Assembly: GCF_963455315.2 (NCBI RefSeq)
Contig: NC_083326.1
Span: forward strand, 42,224,363-42,288,362
Direction: 5' to 3'
DNA: 64,000 bases
Source of the DNA: Globicephala melas
Lineage: Eukaryota; Chordata; Mammalia; Artiodactyla; Delphinidae
The translations under genes were made by a program, and so were the position numbers. Positions 11,576 through 23,740 of the stretch are shown piece by piece. Below the pieces are notes generated by a model. It saw only the letters and a list, made by a program, of their open reading frames with translations. It was not told where the DNA came from and did not search any database. The number at the start of each line of letters is the position of its first letter. Within the stretch, counting starts at the first letter, position 1.

Positions 11576-14500
11576 CTTCCCTCCTGTCGCCTGCCTCTCT
11601 CAGTTTTCCGACCAACGAGGAGTTTTTTTTCCCCACTCATATTGCACATTACAGAATAAGAGAATCTTCTGTTGATCATCTTTATTAAAAATTGAACCAC
11701 TCATAGGCAGCGTACCAAGAGTAGGCCTGGGTGCACTAACTGAAGTAAAGAGAACCACCAGGGCCCCAGAGAACTGTTAGTAGAAGATGGGAACTAAACT
11801 GGACACTGGGAATTACCAGCTGAGGGAGGTTTTCTGTTTTAAATGTTTGTTGTCTTCCTGCCCCGTCCTCCCCAACAAGAAAGACTCAGGGTAGAAGTTG
11901 ACATGGAAAAGCCGAGTAAGAACTGTCTTCATTTTTCCTTCTTGGCATCAAAAATGCTTGTTCCTTAATTGCCTTCCATGGTCTATGCATATGTGTGTTT
12001 GTTTGTGTGTGTGTGTGCGTATTTCTATATGTAAACCCATATGTATAGTCAAAGGCTTCACTTACCTTGGAGCAAGACTTGATGAAACTCCAGCCTTTCC
12101 AGAGAGGCTCTGCTTCTGATGCCCATCTGTCAGAAAGTCCACACTTGTAGTCAGATCCCTTCCCTTGACTGAGGAGTAGTATATTTTATGGTTACAGTGT
12201 GACACAGCAAGCACTTTGGAAACCGAGCAGAAACAGGTTGGTACCATCAAAGGTGACAAGAAAGAACATAAGAGATGCAGTCAGGGCCTGTGGTCACACT
12301 TAGGCTCCGACACCAACAGATACCCTCCCCACTAATACATCTCTCTACTGGGCAGTATTTTCACATTGTGTATTGATTAGAACAACATTAGCGGTGGTTC
12401 TTGCCTAACTTCTTGGGGATCTGATGAAAGCTGCAAATCGACATGTGCACAAACACAAAGTTTTTTACATAATTTCACAGTGTTCGTTATCTGCCCACCT
12501 GTTGCCTGAAGCCAAGGACTCAGAACCGTGAATTAGCGTGTCCTGTCACTGCACAGTACATGGGCACCGTAGCGGGGCACAGTCCCTGATGGCATTAGAA
12601 GGGGAAAGGCAGCACCCCATCCTGGAAGTTTATTACTTTATCTTACAATCATCAGTTGACTAGGTAGCATTCTGCACGTTGGGATTTTCTCCGTGACGGA
12701 GGGGGTGGCAGTGCCCTGGGGTGGGAAGTGGTGAAGAACGTTTCTCAGAAGTGGAACTCTGTGCCATTCACACAAATCTGATTTCGCTTTACTTGGGTTC
12801 CCCCCACCAGAGAGCACCAACTGTGGCCAGGTCTGGCCCGCTGCCTGTTTAGTAAACTGAGTTTTACCAGCCATACCGTTCATTCACATACTGTCTCCGG
12901 CTGCTTCTGCACTTGAATAGCAGAGTTGAGTAGTTGCGTCAGAGATTGTGTAAGCCTACCATGCCTAAAATTTTTACTCTCTGGTGCTCAACAGCCCTTG
13001 TCCTAAGCTATTTGTTCTTACCCAGTTTTCTTTGAGGTTGGTGTTGTTTATTTACATAGATGAAAGTAGAGATGTCTATAGATTCTGGAAAACGAACTGA
13101 TGTGGACGGACCAGGCTTATGTACACTCACATTTAACAGTGGTTTAATCAATGGTAGCTGTCTCTTTGAAAACAAGGCAAGAGAGCTCTCCAGATAACCC
13201 CCTTTAGAAATACAGTAGAGCAGTCCTTGATTATTTGTAGCCTTATCTCTTTGTGAAATGGCTTAATTTTCATGCTAGGCTGGGTTCTCCGGTGCCCTCT
13301 CAGAGCATACTTGGTCAACACAAACTATATTATTTAGTGTCACACTACATAACACAGAATCAGGAAAGCAAAACCACCTCAGTAATCACACATAATGAAT
13401 TTCAACAACATAACTTCTAAATTCAATTGTGTGTCTCTTGGGTTATCCATAGTACCTCTTTTCATTAATGTCACTAAAAACTGTCTGCAGAAATAAAAAT
13501 GGCAGTTGTAGAAACATGTCTTTGATGGATAAAGCAAATGGAAAGAACAAACTAGTATTGACACAAGGCCCCTGACCTCAAGAAATTTAAATTTTAGTAC
13601 TTTGTGTTTTAGTACTAGCATTATATCAATTTTTACAACTATTCCAGCAGATTTGGATGATTGAAGAAAGAGAACTGAATCTGTACCAATCCAGAGAAGT
13701 TGTTATTAATCATTTATTGCTTTCCTGTAAAACAAATACAGTTTTCTAGACTTCACCACCACACTGATATGATATGAGAAGAAATGAAAAAGTTACATTA
13801 ATGTGTATATTTCCTCTTTTTAAAAGTTTGCTTTTCTGTAAAGCCAAAGAATTTTTTTTATAATATTGAGAGAAGGAGTGTATATCATAATACTGGTAGG
13901 ACTATGACTTAGAAATTTATTTGGTTTTGTTTAATAAGCTTTTAAATATACAAAAGTAAAATTTGAAAATTGAGAATTTAGTTGAATGATAAACAGCTAA
14001 GTTAACTTATTTCTTATTTGAGCTATACATCCCGCCAGAAAAAAAATTGTCTTAAATTTGGTAGTACATATTCAGAGATTCTTTGGCCTAAAACATGGAG
14101 GAATAATTTGTGTAGTAAATGTAAATGAATTATCAGAAACCCACTCATAGCTTCCTACTGAATGTAAATGAGATGGTGATGGATGCTGTTAATCTGTGTG
14201 AAACAGTTGTGACTGCTGTTTGTGCCTGCTTGTAATAGGGGCAGCATATATAGTTTTAAAAGCAGCAAAGTTGCATGTACTTAGCGCTCTCTATGTATTC
14301 AGTACAATCAGGGCCATTGATGGCTTGTGGCAGTTGAGCCTACTGGGATGATGTATACAGTAAACATCTCTTAATAAGATACTGCTGCCCAGTTACTGTT
14401 GTGAGATTGTGCTTGGTAACACTCACCAGGGCTAGATTTTTCTGTTTTCATTCTACACTTCGTAGAGTTTCATCTTCCCAGAGTCTTGAAAATTTAACTT

Positions 14501-17074
14501 CCGCATTACTTACCTGGCATAATTATAGGAATTGCTAGGGGATTTGAGAAGGTGTGGGTGGAAGCAATAATAGTCAACAAAGGAAGCCTCATACAAGTCA
14601 TGTTGATAAGCTCATGATTATAGCAATATATCAAATAGAGAAGCACTGCTACTACATTCATTGACTTCCTGCTGATTTTTGTGTTTTGGTTTGTTTTTTT
14701 TTTTTTTGGAAATTGTTATTCTTTTGGTCTCCAGTCAGACATGGATTTCAACCCCAATTCCCTCTTGACCCTGTGTGTGAATTTGAGAAATTAAGGAACT
14801 TTTCTGAATTTGTTTCCTATGTGGAAGATCCCGGCTTGCCCAGGATAGTCCCAGTTTGTGTCTCTTGTCCCAGAGTAATTATTAATAGTGCCCTCTCTCA
14901 CTCTGTGAAGCGCCCTGGTTTGGACAGTAGATTACATGGACATCCTATTTATAGGTGAAGTGGAGGTAATACCTCCCCCCAGCCTTGTGATATGTGGTGG
15001 TTCTATGAAATAACATGAAAATGAACAGCATGATTCTTTTGGTTTACAAAAAAATAAAATTTTTGTCACAGTAGATAACCTTGAATTCTAGAATAATGCT
15101 GAATAGTTTTATTCATATATATCTTATACATGCATACATATTATGGGGAATTTGCGACAGATAAATAGGTAGATATCGTATACATACATACATATATTAG
15201 TGAAATTGCTGTCTGAGAAATGGAGAGAATATTTTGGTGACCATTAATGGTGCATCAGGAATCAACACTCTCTGTATTTTGAAAGGAGTAATTACTACTG
15301 TATTTGTATCATTAGAAATTTCTGCTGCACAGCTCTGTGTATCATTGTTTCAATGTCCCTGTCTGCTATTTGAATTAATTTGAAGGCTGTGGTACCCTTG
15401 TGGCAGAGCATGATTTAAAATTTAGAGCAGTTCTTTTGATGAGCAATATGCATTTTACCTCAACACTACATTTCCTAGGATAACACGGTTTTGCAACTGA
15501 AATGATATTTGTGAGAGTGATTTCTATCATGCTACTATGATCTTATATTTTTTGCTAGAAAAATGAATCTAGTTTAAGACCATATGATTTGATTCTGGGA
15601 TTATTAAATACGCTAATTTAATATTTGGGGTTTACTGTAGGGATTTTAAACTATTTTTAGAAGGTGGAAATAATATGTTATACTATAGTAAGATGATTGT
15701 GCATTGGAATCTTACAAAGCAAGCTACACATATTTCTACATAGAACTTTGGCAGTTTTAACTAGGAGTCTTTAGCTTCAACCATTCAGCTTGACTTAGTC
15801 ATCTTTCATCGGAAGATTTCTGGTTTATATTCAAAAGCAAGAAATTATTCATGAATTCTAAGTTATACCATATGCAGTAATTTTGACAAGACTATTTATA
15901 CTATTCCTTTCCTTTCCTTCCTTCCTTCACTGTGGATGGTGCTCTGGGGGATTATATGCCTCCATTTGAGGAGCAGATGGCTGTTAAGCATTTCTGATGA
16001 GCTGTCTTACACATATATCATAGGTAGTAAATTTTTTTCTGTTCCTAAAAGATGCTTAGAAAGGTCTATAATAGTTCTTTTGCCATTTTGTGTGTGTGAT
16101 CCTGAATGAAAGCTATACATCTTTTTAAAAAATTCTATAATTCACCCTTCTTACTACTGAGTGTAGGTTTTTCCACTTGCATCCCATTAGTCTGTATAGG
16201 TGGTGATGCCCTTCTCCAAAATGAGGAATAAACGGCAGGCTTGGGATGGGTAGTGGAGAGACTAGGTGATGAGGTCAGGGGCTGGACGTGCTGAGGTTGA
16301 CTTGCTGATAGCACATCCAGGTGGAGATGTTACCCAGGCAGTTGCTTGCTCCCATCCATGGGCACAGGTGTTCTGGGGTCACATACAGGCGTTGGGTCCA
16401 GATTGATGAGTGGGAAGGGAGGCAGAATACGCTTCCAGAAGGAATTATTTCCTGTGCTAAATCTTGAAGGACAGATAGGGATTAGCCAGCTGAAGAGGGC
16501 TGCTCTGTTTTCCTTTACCTCTCAAACACTTCTTACCCGATGTGGCCTTCTATTAATCTTTGAAAGTTATACCCTTTTAAATGTTTGTGATATAAGCACA
16601 TACACATTCAATATAGAATTTTCTGAACCAGTCCATCTAGGAAGAGAGACAAAGAGAGTTTTCCCTTGCCAGTGTGAGGTTAATTCATAAGGGCTGGTTG
16701 GAAGGAACTGGGATGGGATCTGGCACTGTTGGGTGGTTAAAACTTACAGGGGCAGCTTGGTTCAGCTGCTTTTACTGTTTCCTTTTTAGAAGTATTAACT
16801 CTCTTTACAGTTAATCCCTCATGTGATGACTATACCTTAACCAGGATAGAATGTGAAATTTCTGGTGACTCCTAAATATGCTCTGGGATTGTTGCTGTGT
16901 TTTGAGATCTGGCTTGACTATAGGCTTACCTCTTTGAAGCCAGAGAGGGCCTTCTGTCTTAGCCCAGGCCAAGCAGTTAACACCGTTAGAAACCAAGGCT
17001 CACAAGAAACTGGCTCAGCCCTACGTCTGAGCTCCATGCTATTTGCACAGATTAGGTGACTTTTTAAAAAAAAC
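11576..17074. other. Long unique stretch, no gene seen
   Basis: About 5.5 kb with no confident interspersed repeat except simple sequence: a GT-rich run at about 11995-12020, ATAC-rich sequence at 15105-15200 and CCTT repeats at 15905-15928. A segment at about 16230-16480 resembles the unnamed old repeat of 8.5-9.8 kb. The open frames at 14686-14958 and 16346-16690 have no supporting features. Confidence 0.5.
15905..15928 (+). repeat. (CCTT)n-like microsatellite
   Basis: Short, imperfect run of CCTTT and CCTT units. Confidence 0.8.
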
Positions 17075-18467
17075 TTACTAACAGCTTTATTGATGAATAA
17101 TTCGCAGCTCATAAAATTCACTCTTTTGAAGTGTACAATTCAGTGGTCTTTGGTATATTCAGGGAGTTGTACAACTATCACCACTATTTTATTGCTACCG
17201 AAGGAAACCTCGGACCCAGTAGCACTCACTTCTCACCCCGCCCTCTCCCTAGCTGCCAGGAGCTACCAGTCTTTCTGTCTGTATGGATTTGTCTGTCCTA
17301 GACATTTTGTATAAATGGAATCATATAGTATGTGGCCCTCTGTGACTGGCTTCTTTCACATAGCATCGTGTTTTCAAGCTTCATCCATGTTGTACGTATC
17401 AACACTTCGTTCCTTTTTATGGTTAACTAATAGTCCACTGCATGGATTTATCCCATTTTATGTATCCATTCATCAGTTGGTGGCCATTTGGGTTGTTCCT
17501 ACTTTTGGCTCTTATGAGTACTGCTGATATGAACATTCAAATACGGTCTTTTGTGTGGACATATATTTTCATTTCTCTTGGATATATGCCTACAAGTAGA
17601 ATTGCTGGGTCATATGGTAACTATATGTTTAATCAGTGGAGGAACTGCCAGACTCTTTTCCAAAATGTCTGCACCATTTTACTTTCCCACTAACAATGTA
17701 TGAAGGTTCTAATTTCCACACATCTTTATTGTCTGTCTTCTTTATTATAGCCATTCTAGAATGTGAAGCGGTGTCGCATTGTGGTTTTGATTTGCATTTC
17801 CCTAGTGACTAGTGATGTTGAGTATCTTTTCATGTGCTTTTTGGCCACTTGTGTATCTTCTTTGGAGAGATGACTATTCAATTCTTTCCCATTTTTAAAT
17901 TGGGAAATTGTTGTTGAATTACGAGAGTTCCTTATGTATTCTGGATACATGCCCTTTATCAGATATATGTTTTGCAAATATTTTCTCCCATTCTGTGGGC
18001 TATCTTTTCACTTTCTTTTTTTTTTTTTTTTTTTTTGCTGTGCGCAGGCCTCTCACTGTTGTGGCCTCTCCCGTTGTGGAGCACAGGCTCCGGACGCACA
18101 AGCTCAGTGGCCATGGCTCACGGGCCCAGCCGCTCCGCGGCATGTAGGATCTTCCCGGACTGGGGCACAGAACCCGTGTCCCCTGCATCAGCAGGCGGAC
18201 TCTCAACCACTGCACCACCAGGGAAGCCCTCTTTTCACTTTCTTGATGGTGTTTTTGGAAGCATAAATGTTTTAACTTTTGATGATTTCCAGTTTATCTG
18301 TTTTTTATTGTCATGTGCTTTTGGTGTTACATATAAGAAACCATTGCTTAATCCAAGGGCACAGATATTTATTCCTATTGTGTTCTAAAAGTTTTATAGT
18401 TTTAGCTCTTACATTCGGATCTACTGAGTTGATCCATTTTTCGTTGGTTTTTTGTATAGATTACTTT
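17075..18467 (-). mobile_element. Old L1 3' portion, antisense, interrupted by a SINE
   Basis: Typical antisense L1 text runs from AGCTTTATTGATGAATAATTC through CATATGGTAACTATATG, TGGTTTTGATTTGCATTTC and ATTTTCTCCCATTCTGTGGGC. It resumes after the SINE with TTGATGGTGTTTTTGGAAGC and ends near 18467. Divergence from the 51-6187 L1 and a different 3'UTR indicate an older subfamily. Confidence 0.88.
18018..18229 (-). mobile_element. CHR-type SINE, short form, antisense, nested in L1
   Basis: It runs from a poly(T) start to GCACCACCAGGGAAGCCC. A perfect 15-bp TSD TCTTTTCACTTTCTT (18003-18017 and 18230-18244) flanks it. The host is the older L1, so the SINE is younger. Confidence 0.97.
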
Positions 18468-20149
18468 CAAATGATGGCTTTTCTGTGCTTCCCAGCTATT
18501 TTATCTTTGAAGTATTTCTGGTGTCTCAATCCACATGAAATTACATGAAAAGTTTTAAGAAAAATTCTTTTTTTTTCACTCTTCTGTGTCTTATGTTTGG
18601 TCATTTGAGAGAATCTACTTACTGGCATACAGTGATTAATTTCAACTTTTTTTTAACCTACTGCTATTGTGAGCTGAAGAATACACATGTTCTCTTTTAC
18701 AGTAGCAAATACAAGTCAGCGTAGTACTGAAGACTCTTGCTCTGTTAACCTGAACAGTTGGTCTCTGTTCTAGAACAATATCTTCATTTTCTGAGAACAT
18801 TTGTTTGGGATCTTTCAATGAAAGCATCTCTCTTTCCATCAGCCTCTTATCTGCACAATGAACAAAGCTACTGAGTAGAGGGCAAAAGCTTAAGACATGC
18901 AGGTGATTTGGAAACTGCCACATCCCATATGCTGTAAATGCTGAAAATTTACATCTAAATCAAAGTTGAGTTTGGAAACTTCACAGTCTATTCTACTCTT
19001 CAAATAATATGCTACAAAGTTTTCTTATAACGTCATTGATTATTTTTATTTTTCATTAAAACAGAATGTTTTTTAGTGCTTTAATATGCCTAGTTCAGCA
19101 GGCAGTGATGCCGCTCGTTTTGTAAATAGCATGTTTTAAATTTAAGGGTGTCAGTGTCTCTTAAAATGTCCTTTATATTTCAAAGAGCTTCAGCTACCTT
19201 CAAATATCACACATTGAATGAAAAGCTGAAATGGAATTTTTGTACTGAATTCACATAAATCGGTTTCTATTCTTTAGTTATTATTTTGGTATACTTAGCT
19301 TTTCAGGTTGTTAAGAAAATCATTTTGTTCTAAATAGCTTAGCTTCATACTTTATGGTGATGAATATAAAAATTGAGTATTACCTGTTAAATACTGTCGT
19401 AGTTGTGATACAAAGGGTAACGGGCATTATATAAAGCCATAAACTAGTTTACTTAGCAATATTAAATAGAACAACAGATTTTCAATACTGATTTTTATTT
19501 TTAAAAGATAGGTCAATAATGGTTTTCATGTAGCAGTTCAGTAATTTAGTTTAGTAGTTGGCAAGGCTGCTTCTAGCCACTTCAGAGGGGTTTCTTCTGC
19601 CAAAAGAAATTACAGTTTGCACCTGCCGTGAAAATGGATAGAAGCGGGGTTCAGCCTCACGGGATTGCCTTCTGGGGCTAGTTTGTGAACTGCCCGCAGC
19701 GCTGTGACAGTGACCTTTCCAAGGAACTCGGTAGGCGGCAGCAGGGACAGGAAGTTTGCTATATTTTGGAATGCAAGCAAAAATATTGGTACATTGTCTC
19801 TCCAGATGACTCTCAGAGCACTTTTCTTTCTGTACGGGGTTGGGAGGGTGGGCTATGTATGGAGAGATTTGCCATGTGGGTTGGCTTGTGTCCGAAGAAG
19901 GAACCCTTTCAGATCTGGGTCTGATTACAGAAACGGAGAAATAAAGCTGCAGTGGGGGCTGCTTTCATCTCTGGATATAAGGGAAGGCCTCTGTCTATTG
20001 AAACAGTTGCTTGTGTCTGGGTGAGCAGTCACCAAATAGAGAACACGACCACAGAAGTCCGGGTCAAGCTAGCAGCTTTCCTCATCTGCTTCTTCCATTT
20101 TTTTTTTCCAAAGCTGTGTTTTCTTGACTGGTGACTGTTAGTAGCAGCC
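18468..20149. other. Unique intronic sequence
   Basis: No recognised repeat. Overlapping open frames at 19685-20024 (79 and 106 codons) lack splice or homology support. GC content rises modestly around 19600-19950. Confidence 0.5.
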
Positions 20150-20300
20150 TAACATTTATTGAGTGTTTACTCTGTACCAGGTGGTGTGCTTTTCTTTAGC
20201 TGGATTATTTAAGCCCCACAGCAGCAGCATGGAGGTAAACACTGTTATCTCCATTTTACAGAGGAGAATGGTGAATCTCGGTTGTCCATGGAGTTGGGCT
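20150..20300 (-). mobile_element. MIR SINE, antisense
   Basis: AACATTTATTGAGTGTTTACTCTGTACCAGGTGG...AACACTGTTATCTCCATTTTACAGAGGAGAATGG matches reverse-complement MIR. Confidence 0.85.
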
Positions 20301-21231
20301 ACCAGAGCCCAAACTCTTTTGCGAATTTTGGGAAAAAAATTTTAAAATAGTCTTAGTTACGGTAAATACTGCTTTCTGTATATTTAAATGCATACTATCT
20401 GAGATCTTGCTTCTGCACCTCTAGGCTTCCTCAGAGAATCCTTGTCTCTTTCAAAGACACTGTAGGAACTGGGGTCCTAATGTCTCTTAAGTCTTTGATA
20501 CAGCTTCTGCTAGTTACGATTACTAGCTCTGTATTTCATTGAATCTTACAAAATTATCAATTGTAAAAGGCACTGTTATTTTATATATAGTTAAGAAAGA
20601 ATACAGATGCCAAATAAACTGTAGCAGTGCTTCTTATCACCTACAGTTTTATTTTATACTTGTGAAATAAGCTCTTTGAGACTTACTTAGACATAGATTT
20701 TTCCATTCTTGGGCCATAGAAACAAGAAAATATATGTGAAACAAATTTAGGTATTTCTCAGTCTTCTTTACAATCCAAGTTGAACTCCTCTGCTTTATTT
20801 TGCCACTCAGCTGTAGATGTCCGTGCTTTTCCTACACAATATGTCCTCTGTGCAATCAGGAGCATTGCTGAGACAGCATTTCTTAGGAATGCTCGACCGT
20901 TGTCTGCAGGATCTTCTTCCAAACTACAAGTTCTAATGAGTATGTACAGGAAATGAGGATACAGCAGAACCACCACCTAGCCAGCAGTGATCGTAAGATG
21001 GCAACCCAAGTTTGGAGATGTGTCATAGAATCAAAATATAGTACTGTGATATTAGAGGAAGAAACAGAATCAAAATCCCAGACTTCTTAACTTCATCACC
21101 TTTACTGGGGCTCACCTTTTTATCTCTGGAATGTGCTTGTGCTAATTATGAGTAATGATAACAAGAATACAGGCAGTGTGCTATTTCTAGTATTACACGT
21201 GGCTGGGTGGTTAATTCACTCTGGACAGTTT
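20301..21231. other. Non-repeat stretch around the antisense open frame
   Basis: Apart from the unassigned antisense frame at 20758-20976, nothing is recognised. Confidence 0.5.
20758..20976 (-). other. Antisense open frame with protein-like composition, unassigned
   Basis: A minus-strand frame of 72 codons begins right after TAG in the context TGCTGGCTAG|GTGGTG, which resembles a splice acceptor. It reads through VLLYPHFLYILIRTC, EEDPADNGRAFLRNAVSAML and AEWQNKAEEFNLDCKED to a stop. AATAAA on the same strand lies about 105 nt downstream (20653-20648). It could be a terminal exon, a pseudogene fragment or chance. I do not recognise the protein and claim no function. Confidence 0.2.
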
Positions 21232-21475
21232 AATAGCAAATAGCAACAGTCCTGGGATCTGAAGCTAAAACATCATGATGTGGAGAAATGCCAGAAGCCG
21301 GCTGTAGTCATGTGGAAGCTGTGTGAGCTTAAGCAAGTTACTTCTCTGTGCCCCATTTTCTTCATCAGAAAAAGATAGTTTCCACCTCAGATCCTTTTGC
21401 TTTAATGAATTAATTTCTATAGTGCCTTTAAAACATTGTCTTCTCTACCAGTAAGTGCTATTTATGTTAAATAAA
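21232..21475 (+). mobile_element. MIR SINE, sense
   Basis: GTGTGAGCTTAAGCAAGTTACTTCTCTGTGCCCCATTTTCTTCATCAG is the MIR core; the tail is diverged. Confidence 0.75.
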
Positions 21476-21716
21476 TTCGTGAATAAACAAATAAATGACT
21501 GGTATCATCAGGAAGTATGGAGCAAGCTGTAAGCAGAGGCCAGCCAGCGAGAGAGGAGAAGGGAGCAGATGTGCAGAAGCCAGGAGGCCAGGGGCCTCCT
21601 GCCCTCCTGCAGGAACCTAGCACTGGAATCCCCTGGATAGGGCTGGGGGATGGGCTTGCACCTTCGTTGTTTACTTCGTTGTTTATAGTACTTTCCCTGA
21701 GTGTAAATAAAGGTCA

Positions 21717-21752
<36 letters not shown>

Positions 21753-21791
21753 GGAGGGAGGGAGGGAGGGAGGGAGGGAGGGAGAGAGAGA
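21717..21791 (+). repeat. Compound microsatellite (GT)n(GA)n(GGGA)n(GA)n
   Basis: A GT run passes into a roughly 57-nt unbroken purine tract of GA and GGGA units. Such polypurine tracts can form triplex DNA or quadruplex-like structures in vitro; that role here is inference. Confidence 0.95.
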
Positions 21792-22314
21792 ATGGGGGCT
21801 AAGATGCTCCACCCAGCATGGCCCTCACTCAACTATCTCAGCCTCTGACCAGGAATCGTCTTACCAAAAATAACCCCACCTTTTAAAGTTTTTAAAAATT
21901 ATCATTATTAAAGATGGCTTGGTCATTCTGTGACTTTGCAACCAAAGCATTTTAACTGCTTCTTCAATATCTTTTGGTCCAGAAATGACCCAGAATAAGG
22001 CCCAACCCACAGGTTGTAAATCTGTTGAGCCCTCTTCAGTTGGAGAGGTTTTACAGGACCGGAGAAGCCATCTGCAGCATCACCTTATCAGAAGTAAATT
22101 TACCTAAGCAATCACGGCGGTTCTCCTTTACAAATTTCCGTTTTGGGTTCTTGATGGGCGGGCCAATTCCGGGCTTATCTGATGTCAGCCTGGGGCAGGA
22201 CCAAGGCTCTTATTCTTACGTAATTCTGCCTTCTTCCTCCATGTTCTTTTGGGGGAAGAAGTGAACTTCGCTTCTTTACAACTCCTCACGTTAAATAAAC
22301 GAACTTATCAGCAC
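21792..22314. other. Unique intronic sequence
   Basis: No recognised repeat or exon. Confidence 0.5.
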
Positions 22315-22465
22315 GGGGTGAAGAAAATGGGCCTTGGAATTCTGCAGCCTGCCTTCCAGTGCCCGTCAAGGATTCACACCTCAGTTTTGTTCTTTCTCAA
22401 ATAGGGAGGCTGGTATTTACTCCAGAGAGCTATTGTAAGAACCCTCTGCAATGTTGTAGCTTCAG
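22315..22465 (+). mobile_element. Probable MIR fragment, sense
   Basis: TGGGCCTTGGAATTCTGCAGCCTGCC...CACACCTCAGTTTTGTTCTTTCTCAAATAGGGAGGCTGGTA follows the MIR order but is diverged. Confidence 0.5.
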
Positions 22466-22769
22466 CTCTTAGTCTTTCAAATACTAGTGCCAGCTCAATA
22501 AAGTCAGTAAAACTTGGTCACAATTAGATATCCCACCTTTGTCCAAAGCAGGGGTGCGGATGGGGCTAGGGATCAGATGGGGACCTTTTCCAACAATATA
22601 TACTCCCCGCCAAGAGTCCTTACTGCAGTGAGCCACTCTTACTCCTTGGGGCGGGGCCAGAAGCCAGAGATGAGGTGCTGCTTCTCTTTCCATCCTCCGA
22701 CCTGGAAGCTCTTGCTTGGGGGACACCGGGTCCCCAAATTATTCACCTTAAGAAGATTTAATGCTTATT

Positions 22770-22915
22770 TCAATGATAATTCCTTTAAAATCTTTTTTGG
22801 CAGACATACATCTCTTCCAAGCAACCTTGGAAGGTCGTATTGTTACAGTTTTCATCTTACAGATAAGAAAACTGAGATTCAGCAGTTCGGTAATTGCCCA
22901 AAGATAAAAAGTAAA
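22770..22915 (-). mobile_element. MIR fragment, antisense
   Basis: TTTTCATCTTACAGATAAGAAAACTGAGATTCAGCAGTTCGGTAATTGCCCAAAG is the reverse-complement MIR core. Confidence 0.65.
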
Positions 22916-23496
22916 AGTTAAGTTCCATTGTAAACTTATAAATCAGCCAAAGTCAGTTCCTGGTTTTCGTGTTTCAGTGTCATTTAACAGGATGAGGCTT
23001 TGACAAGCTTTTGTTCTTGACACTCGTTTGTTCCAGGGGCAGGAAAGAATGGGGGTCTGTCTTCTGTTTCTGATCCCCCCTTTCTCAGCACAGTTTGTGA
23101 GATTCACAGCTCCCTGAGGGGAAGGGTCAGTTTGATAAGGGGTTCAGCTGCCTCTAGGGCTGAGGGGCCATGTGGAGGAGTGCTAGCTGTCATCATGGGA
23201 GCCAGGCACCCGGCCAAGGTGAGGAAAGTGTGAGGGCTTAGTAGGACCTTGTGGAAGGAAGTTCACCGATTGAAGCCATAAATTCACAGGGCTGGTGGCC
23301 ATCCCACGGCTGCTAGCTTGCATGTGAACTGAGGGTTAGACCAGAGCAAACAGACTTTCTCTGCCAGTTAAAGCGGAAGCATGTTTATTTTTGTCTCTTA
23401 TTTAGTTGTGTGTTGTAGGCCTTCTCCCTTCCTTATTTTTTGCTGAGAGTAGAAATGGCAGCTGAAGTTCATTCCTTTCCAAGTCAAAAAGATAGA
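22916..23496. other. Unique intronic sequence
   Basis: No recognised repeat or exon. Confidence 0.5.
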
Positions 23497-23698
23497 TTTG
23501 CAGGGCAGAAACAGAGGCACAGATGTAGAGAACAAACGTATGGACACCAAGCGGGGAAAGCGGCGGGGGTGGGGGGGTGCTGGTGGCGGTGTGATGAATT
23601 GGGAGATCGGGGTTGACATGTGTACACTGATGTGGATAAAATGGATGACTAATAAGACGTGCTGTATAAAAAAATAAATAAAATAAAATTCAAAAAAA
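23497..23698 (+). mobile_element. 5'-truncated L1 3' end, sense
   Basis: TTTGCAGGGCAGAAACAGAGGCACAGATGTAGAGAACAAACG...GACTAATAAGACGTGCTGTATAAAAAAATAAATAAAATAAAATTCAAAAAAA is the same 3'UTR type as the large L1 at the window start, read in sense. A G-rich patch sits at 23556-23590. About 43 bp that follow (23699-23740) hold AATAAA and end in a second A-run. Confidence 0.9.
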
Positions 23699-23740
23699 CC
23701 CAATAAAGGTACGGTAAATTTATAAAGGATCCCTCCCCCC

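Noticed and set aside
14686..14958. 90-codon open frame
   Set aside because: Begins over a T-run and has no acceptor, donor or family support.
16346..16690. 114-codon open frame
   Set aside because: Overlaps a suspected old repeat; composition and context do not suggest an exon.
19600..20030. Possible exon or CpG island from higher GC and overlapping frames
   Set aside because: CpG content is low and no consistent splice pair frames a coding stretch.
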